64,000 bases of DNA from JANYHF01 sp031367715. GTDB lineage: Bacteria; Pseudomonadota; Alphaproteobacteria; Rhizobiales; Hyphomicrobiaceae. Where the stretch lies: assembly GCA_031367715.1 (NCBI GenBank), contig JANLQJ010000129.1, positions 1 through 64,000 on the forward strand, given 5' to 3'. The notes below the pieces were generated by a model, which made no database searches, was not told the DNA's origin, and worked only from the letters and a program-made list of their open reading frames with translations. How positions within the stretch are numbered: position 1 is the stretch's first letter; the number at the start of each line of letters is the position of its first letter. This document shows positions 41,615-49,765 of the stretch, piece after piece. The translations under genes were made by a program, and so were the position numbers.

Positions 41615-43115
41615 GCTGCTCCACGTCGAGGGCGTCTCGAAGTCCTTTCCCGGCGTGCGGGCCCTGCACAAGGTCGGGCTGACTTTGCGCGGCGGCGAAG
41701 TCATGGCGCTCATCGGCGAGAACGGAGCCGGCAAATCCACGCTGGTGAAAATTCTTACCGGCATCTACGCGCCCGACGAAGGCTCCGTGCAGGTTTCAGG
41801 CAGCCCGGTCTCGTTCTCAAGCCCGCGCGAAGCCTGGGCGGCTGGCATCACCGCGATCCACCAGGAAACCGTGATGTTCGACGATCTCTCGGTCGCCGAA
41901 AACATTTTCATGGGCCACATGCCGACCACGTCCCGGGGCCGCGTCGACTGGGCGACCATGCAAGCGCGCACTACAGAATTGCTCGGCCGGCTCGAAGCAG
42001 ATTTCACGCCGGACACGTTGTTGAAACGCCTCGGCGTTGCCCAGAAACATCTGGTCGAGATCGCCCGCGCGCTCTCGCATGACGCCCGTATCATCATCAT
42101 GGACGAGCCGACCTCGGCGCTGTCCGAGCGCGAGATCGGTGATCTCTATCGCATTGTCGAGCAGTTGCAGGCGCAAGGCCGCGCCATCTTGTTCATCTCG
42201 CACAAGTTTCAGGAAATCTTCCGCATCGCCGACCGCTGGACTTGCCTGCGTGACGGCGAACAGGTCGGCGAGGGCACGATCAAGGGTGTGACCCAGGCCG
42301 ATCTCGTGCGCTTGATGGTCGGCCGCCCGATCGATCAGGCATTCCCAAAGCGCACTGTGCCGATTGGCGATGTGGTGCTGGAGGTCGAGGATCTGTCCAA
42401 TGCGACGGAGTTTGACGGCGTCTCGTTTCGCCTGCGCAAGGGCGAGGTGCTCGGCATTTACGGGTTGGTCGGCGCGGGCCGGTCGGAAACCATGATGGGC
42501 CTGTTCGGCCTGACGCCGGTCACGCGCGGTCGGGTACGGATCGACGGCGCCGAGATCGCCATCGACTCGTCCAGCGCAGCTATCGCGGCTGGCATCGCCT
42601 ACGTGCCCGAAGACCGCCAGATCCAGGGCGCGGTGCTGCCGTTCGGCATCCGCGAGAACATGACGCTGGCCAATCTCTCGGCTCACGTCACGCGTGGCAA
42701 CATCGATCGCGAGCGCGAGCTCGAGACCACCCGCGGGCTCGGCCGCCGCCTGTCGGTAAAGGCCGCGAGCTGGGAGCAGCGGCTCAGCGAGCTGTCCGGC
42801 GGCAACCAGCAGAAGGTGGTGATCGCCAAATGGCTGGCCACCAAGCCGCGCATCATCATCCTCGACGAGCCGACCAAGGGCATCGACATCGGCTCCAAGG
42901 CGGCGGTGCACGATTTCATGGGCGAACTGGCGGGTGACGGACTCGCCATCATCCTGGTGTCGTCGGAGCTGCCCGAAATCATGGGCATGGCCGACCGCAT
43001 CATCGTCATGCATGAAGGCCGCATCGTGCGCGAGTTTGCCCGCGGCGAGGCGAACGCCGAGGCGATCGTCAGCGCGGCGAGCGGATCGGCGCACGGGGAG
43101 GCGATGGCCCCGTGA
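41598..43115 (+). CDS. rhaT: Rhamnose ABC transporter ATP-binding protein (two nucleotide-binding domains)
   Basis: This sugar-ABC ATPase of about 505 residues has two tandem domains. The first has Walker A GENGAGKST, a divergent signature (LGVAQKHLVEIARAL) and Walker B IIIMDEPTSAL. The second has the degenerate P-loop GLVGAGRSE, signature LSGGNQQKVVIAKWL and Walker B IIILDEPTKGID. This matches RbsA/RhaT proteins. Start choice is uncertain: ATG 41598 and ATG 41607 both lie inside the right arm of the nested palindrome and lack a normal ribosome-binding site, so translation may depend on folding. The stop overlaps the GTG start of rhaP. Confidence 0.9.
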   Translation: MNIMSPLLHVEGVSKSFPGVRALHKVGLTLRGGEVMALIGENGAGKSTLVKILTGIYAPDEGSVQVSGSPVSFSSPREAWAAGITAIHQETVMFDDLSVAENIFMGHMPTTSRGRVDWATMQARTTELLGRLEADFTPDTLLKRLGVAQKHLVEIARALSHDARIIIMDEPTSALSEREIGDLYRIVEQLQAQGRAILFISHKFQEIFRIADRWTCLRDGEQVGEGTIKGVTQADLVRLMVGRPIDQAFPKRTVPIGDVVLEVEDLSNATEFDGVSFRLRKGEVLGIYGLVGAGRSETMMGLFGLTPVTRGRVRIDGAEIAIDSSSAAIAAGIAYVPEDRQIQGAVLPFGIRENMTLANLSAHVTRGNIDRERELETTRGLGRRLSVKAASWEQRLSELSGGNQQKVVIAKWLATKPRIIILDEPTKGIDIGSKAAVHDFMGELAGDGLAIILVSSELPEIMGMADRIIVMHEGRIVREFARGEANAEAIVSAASGSAHGEAMAP

Positions 43116-44110
43116 CCGCCCTGCTCAAGAACCGCGATATCCTCCTGGCCGCGATCGTAGCGGCACTGATCATCGGCGTCGGTATCCGCGCGCCGGTATT
43201 CCTGAGCGCTGACAGCCTCGTTGGCATGCTGACGGATACCAGCTTCCTGTTCATGCTGGCCCTCGCGCAGATGGCGGTCATCCTGACGCGCGGCATCGAC
43301 CTCTCGGCCGCCGCCACGCTCGCGCTCTCGGGCATGATGGTGACGCTGGCCGCCCGCGCCGCACCCTGGATACCGATCCCGGCCATCATAGCGCTCGCCA
43401 TCGGCGTTGGCGGGCTGCTCGGAGCGATCAATGGCGGGCTGATTGCCGGTGTTGGCGTTCCCCCTATTGTGGCAACGCTTGGCACCTATTCGATCTTCCG
43501 TGGATTCATTCATATCTTTTCCGGTGGCGCCTGGCTCACTTCCAAGGACATGAGCCCGGCGTTCTTGGCTTTTCCCCACTCGACCATTCTCGGCGTGCCG
43601 GTCCTGGTCATCATCCCGGTTCTGGTCGCTGCGGCCTTCTGGGCGTTGATGACCCAGACGCCGCTCGGCCGCAGCATCTACGCCGTCGGCGGCAATCCGG
43701 TCGCGGCCCGCTATTGCGGCATCAGCGTTGGGCGCGTGCAGTTCCTGGTCTATACGCTGGCCGGCGCTGTTGCCGGCCTGGCCGGTTTCCTCTGGGTGTC
43801 GCGCCTGGGCGTCGCGTATACGGATATTGCCGGCGGCTATGAGCTGACGGTCATCGCGGCTTGCGTCATCGGCGGCGTCTCGATCGCTGGGGGCATCGGC
43901 ACCGTGCGCGGTGCATTGCTCGGTGCGCTGTTCCTCGGCGTGGTCGTCAACGCGCTGCCGGTGATCAACGTCTCGCCGTTCTGGCAGATGCTGATTTCAG
44001 GTGCCGTCATCCTCGCGGCCGTGCTCGTCAACGCGCGCGCCGAGCGCCGCCCCGGCAAGCTGATCCTGCCCGAAGCGCGCCGCGCTGCCGCCGGAGGTAG
44101 CCTGGCATGA
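43112..44110 (+). CDS. rhaP: Rhamnose ABC transporter permease
   Basis: This 332-residue inner-membrane permease of the RbsC/branched-chain family has eight to ten hydrophobic segments, ILTRGIDLSAAATLALSGM near residue 60, and the cytoplasmic loop TPLGRSIYAVGGNPVAARYCGI that docks on the ATPase. The GTG start overlaps the rhaT stop (GTGA) and its own stop overlaps the rhaQ start (ATGA), so the three are translationally linked. With RhaQ it forms the channel for L-rhamnose. Confidence 0.9.
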   Translation: MTALLKNRDILLAAIVAALIIGVGIRAPVFLSADSLVGMLTDTSFLFMLALAQMAVILTRGIDLSAAATLALSGMMVTLAARAAPWIPIPAIIALAIGVGGLLGAINGGLIAGVGVPPIVATLGTYSIFRGFIHIFSGGAWLTSKDMSPAFLAFPHSTILGVPVLVIIPVLVAAAFWALMTQTPLGRSIYAVGGNPVAARYCGISVGRVQFLVYTLAGAVAGLAGFLWVSRLGVAYTDIAGGYELTVIAACVIGGVSIAGGIGTVRGALLGALFLGVVVNALPVINVSPFWQMLISGAVILAAVLVNARAERRPGKLILPEARRAAAGGSLA

Positions 44111-45120
44111 GCACGCAAACCACCACCGCAGATCGTTACGACGTCGCCGACAAACCGCCGTTCCGCACTTCCGATCTGCTGCTGCGCTGGGAGTCGATCC
44201 TCGTCCTGCTGCTGGCGGCCGTGATCGTGGTCAACACCTGGATCTCGCCCTATTTCCTCGACATCTACAATCTCTCGGACGCGACTTTCAACTTCTCCGA
44301 GAAGGCGATCATCGCGCTGGCGATGGCGCTTCTCATCATCGCCCGTGACATCGATCTTTCGGTCGCCGCCATCGTTGCCGTCGCCTCGCTGGCCATGGGC
44401 GAAGCCTCGTCGGTGGGCGCCACGGCCCCCGTTCTGGTCCTAGTTGGCCTTGTTACGGGTGCGGCCTGCGGCGCCATCAACGGCACGCTAGTCACGCGCT
44501 TTGCGCTGCCCTCGATCGTCGTCACCATCGGCACCATGTCGCTGTTTCGCGGTTTTGCTCAGGTCGTCCTCGGCGATCAGGCGTTCACGAAGTACCCCGC
44601 CAGTTTCCAGAATATTGGCCAGGGCTATATCGCACCGCACGTGCCGGTACCGATCTCCTTCACGCTGTTTCTCCTGCTGGCGCTCGCCTTCGGTTTCGTG
44701 CTGCATCGCACCAGCATCGGCCGGCGCATCTTTGCAGCCGGCAGCAACCCGATTGCCGCGCGCTTTTCCGGCATCCCGGTTGATCGCATCCGCTTCTGGC
44801 TATTCGTGCTGTCGGGCACCATGGCAGGCCTCGCGGCAGTTCTCCTGACGGCACGCATCGGCTCCACGCGCTCCAACATCGCGCTTGGCTATGAGCTCGA
44901 AGCCGTGACCATGGTGGTACTTGGCGGCGTTTCCATCGCGGGCGGAGCGGGCACGATCCTTGGCGTCGTGCTTGCCGTGTTCGTGCTCGGTCTCACCACC
45001 TTCGGCCTGTCGCTGGTCAACGTGCCGGGCGTCGTCATCAATGTGCTGAACGGCCTGCTTTTGATTGCTGCCATCTCGGTACCGATCATCGCGCGCCGCG
45101 TCCTGCAGAAACGCGCGTAA
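44107..45120 (+). CDS. rhaQ: Rhamnose ABC transporter permease
   Basis: The second 337-residue permease of the importer is homologous to RhaP but with a 30-residue cytoplasmic N-terminus. Landmarks are IARDIDLSVAAIVAVASLAMG, NGTLVTRFALPSIVVTIGTM and the ATPase loop TSIGRRIFAAGSNPIAARFSGIP. About ten hydrophobic segments are present. It is followed four bases later by the kinase gene, so the mutarotase gene rhaU, which sits between rhaQ and rhaK in Rhizobium leguminosarum, is absent. Confidence 0.9.
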   Translation: MSTQTTTADRYDVADKPPFRTSDLLLRWESILVLLLAAVIVVNTWISPYFLDIYNLSDATFNFSEKAIIALAMALLIIARDIDLSVAAIVAVASLAMGEASSVGATAPVLVLVGLVTGAACGAINGTLVTRFALPSIVVTIGTMSLFRGFAQVVLGDQAFTKYPASFQNIGQGYIAPHVPVPISFTLFLLLALAFGFVLHRTSIGRRIFAAGSNPIAARFSGIPVDRIRFWLFVLSGTMAGLAAVLLTARIGSTRSNIALGYELEAVTMVVLGGVSIAGGAGTILGVVLAVFVLGLTTFGLSLVNVPGVVINVLNGLLLIAAISVPIIARRVLQKRA

Positions 45121-45124
45121 AACC

Positions 45125-46486
45125 ATGGCAGCCACCGCCGTCCTCGACATCGGCAAGACCAATCTCAAGGTCGTCCTGTTCGATGCTGCCGGTAGCGTGC
45201 TGTGGGAAAAGTGCCAGCCCAACAAGCCGCTGCCCGGCCCGCCCTACCTGCACGCCGACGTTGAGACGATCTGGCGCTTTGTGTTATCGGCATTGGCACA
45301 GGGCCATCGTGCGCATCCCATCGCTACCATTGTGCCGACGGCACATGGCGCCTCGGGCGCGGCCATCGACGATGACGGCCTGGTCCTGCCGGTGCTGGAT
45401 TACGAGGACAAGGGTCCCGACGCGATCGAGGCAGACTACGCAAGAATCCGGCCGTCATTTGCCGAAAGTCTCTCTGGCCCGGCGGCCGGTGGGCTCAATC
45501 TTGGCCGCCAGTTTGCCTACCAGAAATGGCGTTTCCCTGATCAATTCGCCCACACTAAACATCTCGTCACCTATCCGCAATACTGGTCCTGGCGGCTAAC
45601 TGGCGTTGCCGCGTCCGAGGTCACGTCGCTGGGTTGCCACACCGATTTGTGGAACCCTCGGGCCCGCGCTTTCTCCAGCGTCGTCGACGCGCTCGCTATC
45701 GCACCGCTGTTCCCGCCGATCCGGCCGGCCTGGGATGATCTTGGTACCCTAAAACCTGACCTCGCTCGATCCACGGGCCTGGATCCATCCACCAGGGTGC
45801 TCAGCGGCATCCACGATAGCAACGCCTCGCTGCTGCCGAATTTGCTTGGCCGCAAGGCGCCATTCACGGTTGTATCGACGGGCACTTGGGTCATCATCCT
45901 CAATGTCGGGCAACCATTTGACAGTCTCGACCTGGCCTCGGACCTCTATGCCAACGTCGACGCCACCGGAGCGCCCGTGCCCTGCGCGCGCTTCATGGGC
46001 GGGCGCGAATACGAGGCCATCACGGCTGCCATCACGGGCCAAGCGGACATGGCGTCGTTGCAGCGTGTGATCGCATCGGGCGCCGTGGCGCTACCATCGT
46101 TCACTGGCCAAGGTGGCCCCTACGCCGCGCGCCAAGGCGAAGTCGTTGGCGAAGTCGATGATGCCAACCGCCCCGCGCTCGCCACACTGCACATCGCCCT
46201 CATGACCGACGATCTGCTGACGCGGCTTGGCGCCAACGCCGGCGATCTTATCATCGAAGGCAGCTTTGGTCGCAATGCCCCCTATTGCGGGTTGCTGGCG
46301 GCGCTGCGCCCGGACCAATCCGTGCGCGTTCCCGCCGACCAATCGGGAACGGCCCGAGGTGCAGCGCTGCTGGCGCACTGGCCGCGGAAGCCGGTGCTTG
46401 CTGCGGACCACATCGCGGTGCCGATCGGGTTGCATGGGCTCGATAAATATCGCGAACTGTGGCAAGCGATGCTGGCGGTGGCGTGA
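45125..46486 (+). CDS. rhaK: L-rhamnulose/rhamnose kinase, FGGY family
   Basis: This 453-residue FGGY carbohydrate kinase has the first phosphate loop AVLDIGKTNLKVVLFD at its start, PTAHGASGAAI, the segment VTYPQYWSWRLTGVAASEVTSLG, the catalytic-domain LSGIHDSNASLLPN, and the second-domain STGTWVIILN and IEGSFGRNAPYCG. In rhizobia RhaK phosphorylates the sugar inside the cell and has been linked to uptake by the Rha transporter. The ATG begins four bases after rhaQ. A GGGTGCAAT hairpin follows and probably ends the operon. Confidence 0.9.
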   Translation: MAATAVLDIGKTNLKVVLFDAAGSVLWEKCQPNKPLPGPPYLHADVETIWRFVLSALAQGHRAHPIATIVPTAHGASGAAIDDDGLVLPVLDYEDKGPDAIEADYARIRPSFAESLSGPAAGGLNLGRQFAYQKWRFPDQFAHTKHLVTYPQYWSWRLTGVAASEVTSLGCHTDLWNPRARAFSSVVDALAIAPLFPPIRPAWDDLGTLKPDLARSTGLDPSTRVLSGIHDSNASLLPNLLGRKAPFTVVSTGTWVIILNVGQPFDSLDLASDLYANVDATGAPVPCARFMGGREYEAITAAITGQADMASLQRVIASGAVALPSFTGQGGPYAARQGEVVGEVDDANRPALATLHIALMTDDLLTRLGANAGDLIIEGSFGRNAPYCGLLAALRPDQSVRVPADQSGTARGAALLAHWPRKPVLAADHIAVPIGLHGLDKYRELWQAMLAVA

Positions 46487-46490
46487 GGCA

Positions 46491-46528
46491 TAGGGTGCAA
46501 TGCGGCCCAGCGGGCCTATTGCACCCTA
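46491..46528. terminator. GGGTGCAAT hairpin after rhaK
   Basis: TAGGGTGCAAT (46491-46501) pairs with ATTGCACCCTA (46518-46528), with an inner GGCCC/GGGCC stem. There is no T-run. The sequence is that of a widespread intergenic palindrome family. It sits between rhaK and polA and likely serves as a transcription end or mRNA-stabilising hairpin. Confidence 0.65.
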
Positions 46529-46552
46529 CGGTCTCGGCCGTATAACTGCCCC

Positions 46553-49525
46553 ATGAGCAAACGCCCCACCCGCGCCTCCACCAGCCCCACCGCCACCGGC
46601 GAAGCCGTCGGCAAAGGCAGCCACGTCTATCTGATCGATGGCTCGGGCTATATCTTCCGCGCCTTCCATGCGCTGCCGCCATTATCGCGCCCCTCGGACG
46701 GTCTGCCGGTCGGGGCCGTACACGGCTTTTGCCAGATGCTGTGGAAACTGCTGCGCGACAGCAAGGACGGCGACAAGCCGACCCATGTCGCGGTGATCCT
46801 TGATGCCGGGCGCGAAACTTTCCGTAATGAGATCTTCAAAGACTACAAAGCGCAACGGCCACCCGCCCCCGACGAGTTGATTCCGCAATTCCCGCTGATC
46901 CGCGATGCGGTGGAAGCCTTCAACGTTGCCTGCATCGAGATGGACGGCTATGAGGCCGACGACATCATTGCGACGTATGCGCGCCAGGCGGTGGAAGCGG
47001 GTGGGGACGCCACCATCATCTCGTCCGACAAGGACTTGATGCAGCTGATCCGGCCGGGTATCGCCATGCTGGACACCATGAAAAATCGCCGCATCGGGCC
47101 GGACGAGGTGTTCGAGAAATTCGGCGTGCAACCGGACAAGGTCATCGACGTGCAATCGCTGGCCGGCGACAGCGTGGACAACGTGCCCGGCGTGCCGGGC
47201 ATCGGTATCAAGACAGCGGCCGAGCTGATCAACGAGTATGGCGATCTCGATACGCTGCTGGCGCGCGCCAGCGAAATCAAGCAGCCCAAGCGGCGCGAGA
47301 AACTGATCGAGAATGCCGACAAGGCGCGCATGAGCCGTGACCTGGTGACGCTGAAGCAGGACGTCCCGGTCGAGATCCCGATTGCCGCCCTGTTGGTGCA
47401 TGAGCCGAAAGCCCAGCAATTGCTGGCCTTTCTGCAAACGATGGAATTCAGCACGCTGACAAAACGGGTTGCCGACAGCCTCGGCGTTGAACAGCCGGCG
47501 CCGCTCGCACGCTCGGTTGGCTCAAGCTTGAAGTCGGCCGACGGCGAACCTGCGGCCACGATCGGAGTGGGAACGCCCGACGCCGTTGCAGCCCGCGGCC
47601 TCGCCGATGCGCGTAGCCTGCCAATCGATCGCACAAAGTACGAGACTGTCATCACACTTGACCGCCTGAACGGGTGGATCGCCGAGGCCAGCGAACTCGG
47701 CCTGGTCTGCTTCGATACCGAGACCGACAGCCTCGATTCCATGCAAGCCAACCTGGTCGGCGTGGCGCTGGCGACCGCGCCTGGCAAGGCCTGCTATGTG
47801 CCGCTCGGCCACAAAACCGGCGACGGCTTCGACTTCGCGGGCGTAGCTGGCCAGATCGAGCAGATCCCGCTACGCGATGCGATCGCCGCACTGAAGCCGC
47901 TGCTGGAAGATCCCGCCACGCTGAAGATCGGCCAGAACTTGAAATTCGATATCGAGGTGATGGCGCGCTACGATGTACACCTTGCAACACTCGACGACAC
48001 CATGCTGCTCTCTTATGTGCTCGACGCCGGCAAGGGCGGCAACGGCATGGATGAACTCTCGGAGCGTTGGCTTGGGCACCGCCCGATTGCCTTCAAGGAC
48101 GTCATCGCCAAGGCTGAGACTGCCGTAAAGAAGGCAGAGCGAACGTTCGCCCAGGTGCCGGTCAAGGACGCCACGGAATATTCCGCCGAAGATGCGGACG
48201 TCACGTTGCGGCTTTGGATGGCGCTGAAGCCCCGCCTCGCCGCCGAGAACATGACCACGGTCTACGAGACGCTGGAGCGGCCGCTGGTGCCGGTACTGGT
48301 CGCCATGGAGCGCGCCGGCATCAAGGTCGACCGCGGGATACTCGGTAAGCTGTCGACGTCGTTTTCCCAAACCATTGCGCGGCTGGAAGATGAGGTGCAG
48401 GCGCTGGCCGCTCCCGCGATGGGTGCGGAAAAGCTCAATCTCGGCAGCCCCAAACAGCTCGGCGAACTGCTGTTCGACAAGTTGCATCTGCCCGGCGGCA
48501 AACGCACCAAGACCGGCCAATGGGAGACGCGCGCTGGCCTGCTCGATGATCTCGCCGCCAATGAAGAGCTGCCAGACGATGCGAGGAAGCTGCTGAACAC
48601 GATGCTGGAATGGCGCCAACTTTCGAAACTGCGCAGCACGTACACTGACGCACTGCCAACTTTCATCAATCCCGAGACCGGACGCATCCATACCTCCTAC
48701 GCCATGGCCGCGACCACCACGGGACGCCTCGCCTCGACCGATCCCAATCTGCAGAACATTCCGATACGGACCAAAGAAGGCCGGCAGATCCGTACCGCCT
48801 TCATCGCCGACAAGGGCAACAAGCTGATCTCGGCCGATTACTCGCAGATTGAGCTGCGCGTGCTGGCCCACATGGCGGACATCCCGGCACTGCGCAAGGC
48901 CTTCGAGGATGGGCTCGACATTCACGCCATGACGGCGTCGGAGATGTTCGGTGTGCCGATCGAGGGCATGGCCTCGGACGTGCGGCGGCGTGCCAAGGCC
49001 ATCAACTTCGGCATCATTTATGGCATCTCGGCGTTCGGCCTTGCCAATCAGCTCGGCATTTCGCGCGAGGAAGCCGGCGAGTACATCACCACCTATTTCA
49101 AACGCTTCCCCGGCATCCGCGCCTATATGGATGCGACCAAGAAGATCGCGCACGAGCAGGGCTATGTGAAGACCGTCTTTGGCCGCAAGATCCACTTCCC
49201 CGAGATCAACACCAAGAACCCATCGATGCGCGGCTTCCTCGAGCGCGCAGCCATCAACGCCCCGATCCAGGGCTCGGCCGCCGATATCATCCGCAGGGCG
49301 ATGGTGCGGATACCAGGGGCGCTGGAGGCGGCCAAGCTCGGCAACGTCCGCATGCTGCTGCAGGTCCACGACGAGTTGATCTTCGAGGCCGCGGAAAAGG
49401 ACGTCGACAAGACGATCAAGCTCGTCCGCAGCGTGATGGAAAACAGCGCCGAGCCTGCTATAGCCCTGGCCGTGCCGCTGCAGGTCGACGCCAAGGCTGC
49501 GGATAACTGGGAGGCGGCGCATTGA
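46553..49525 (+). CDS. polA: DNA polymerase I
   Basis: This 990-residue repair and Okazaki-fragment polymerase has all three domains. The 5' nuclease is about residues 25-310 (GYEADDIIATYARQ, SSDKDLMQL, GDSVDNVPGVPGIG). The 3'-5' exonuclease is intact, with exo I CFDTETDSLD, exo II IGQNLKFDIEVM and exo III YSAEDADVTL. The polymerase has motif A SADYSQIELRVLAHM, motif B RRRAKAINFGIIYG and motif C LQVHDELIFEA. Length exceeds E. coli Pol I by about 60 residues, with a low-complexity insert near residues 320-360. Proofreading residues are kept, unlike in some Gram-positive versions. Confidence 0.95.
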   Translation: MSKRPTRASTSPTATGEAVGKGSHVYLIDGSGYIFRAFHALPPLSRPSDGLPVGAVHGFCQMLWKLLRDSKDGDKPTHVAVILDAGRETFRNEIFKDYKAQRPPAPDELIPQFPLIRDAVEAFNVACIEMDGYEADDIIATYARQAVEAGGDATIISSDKDLMQLIRPGIAMLDTMKNRRIGPDEVFEKFGVQPDKVIDVQSLAGDSVDNVPGVPGIGIKTAAELINEYGDLDTLLARASEIKQPKRREKLIENADKARMSRDLVTLKQDVPVEIPIAALLVHEPKAQQLLAFLQTMEFSTLTKRVADSLGVEQPAPLARSVGSSLKSADGEPAATIGVGTPDAVAARGLADARSLPIDRTKYETVITLDRLNGWIAEASELGLVCFDTETDSLDSMQANLVGVALATAPGKACYVPLGHKTGDGFDFAGVAGQIEQIPLRDAIAALKPLLEDPATLKIGQNLKFDIEVMARYDVHLATLDDTMLLSYVLDAGKGGNGMDELSERWLGHRPIAFKDVIAKAETAVKKAERTFAQVPVKDATEYSAEDADVTLRLWMALKPRLAAENMTTVYETLERPLVPVLVAMERAGIKVDRGILGKLSTSFSQTIARLEDEVQALAAPAMGAEKLNLGSPKQLGELLFDKLHLPGGKRTKTGQWETRAGLLDDLAANEELPDDARKLLNTMLEWRQLSKLRSTYTDALPTFINPETGRIHTSYAMAATTTGRLASTDPNLQNIPIRTKEGRQIRTAFIADKGNKLISADYSQIELRVLAHMADIPALRKAFEDGLDIHAMTASEMFGVPIEGMASDVRRRAKAINFGIIYGISAFGLANQLGISREEAGEYITTYFKRFPGIRAYMDATKKIAHEQGYVKTVFGRKIHFPEINTKNPSMRGFLERAAINAPIQGSAADIIRRAMVRIPGALEAAKLGNVRMLLQVHDELIFEAAEKDVDKTIKLVRSVMENSAEPAIALAVPLQVDAKAADNWEAAH

Positions 49526-49536
49526 GGATTGCGGAG

Positions 49537-49600
49537 CGTAGGATGGGTCAAGCGTTTCGGCGACCCAATATTCACGGGCGGTGCCAGCCGCGTTGGATCG
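49537..49600. repeat. Decayed third copy of the GTAGGTTGGGTCAAG repeat
   Basis: CGTAGGATGGGTCAAGCG and GCGACCCAATATTC begin here as in the copy at 5327, followed by GCGTTGGATCGCGAC; the outer right arm is lost. It lies just after polA. Confidence 0.6.
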
Positions 49601-49651
49601 CGACTAGAGCACTTTGCGATTGACGTGGATCATCCCGACGCTGCGACGCTA

Positions 49652-49725
49652 GCAGAAGTGGGGTCAGACCCCGATTTAGCCCCGACACGGGGTTTGGCTC
49701 GAATGGGGTCTGACCCCACTTCTGC
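49652..49725. repeat. Perfect 21-bp inverted repeat of the TGGGGTCAGACCCC type
   Basis: Arms 49652-49672 and 49705-49725 are exact complements (GCAGAAGTGGGGTCAGACCCC), with an inner CCCCGACACGGGG hairpin in the loop. It resembles REP elements mobilised by RAYT transposases, none of which is encoded here. Position between polA and a convergent gene suits a transcription end. Confidence 0.85.
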
Positions 49726-49765
49726 GGCCACCGCTGATGCAGATGAGGTGCAAACCGCCCTAAGT

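Noticed and set aside
47870..49522. 550-codon open frame antisense to polA
   Set aside because: polA motifs on the plus strand are unambiguous; the antisense frame has no recognisable domain.
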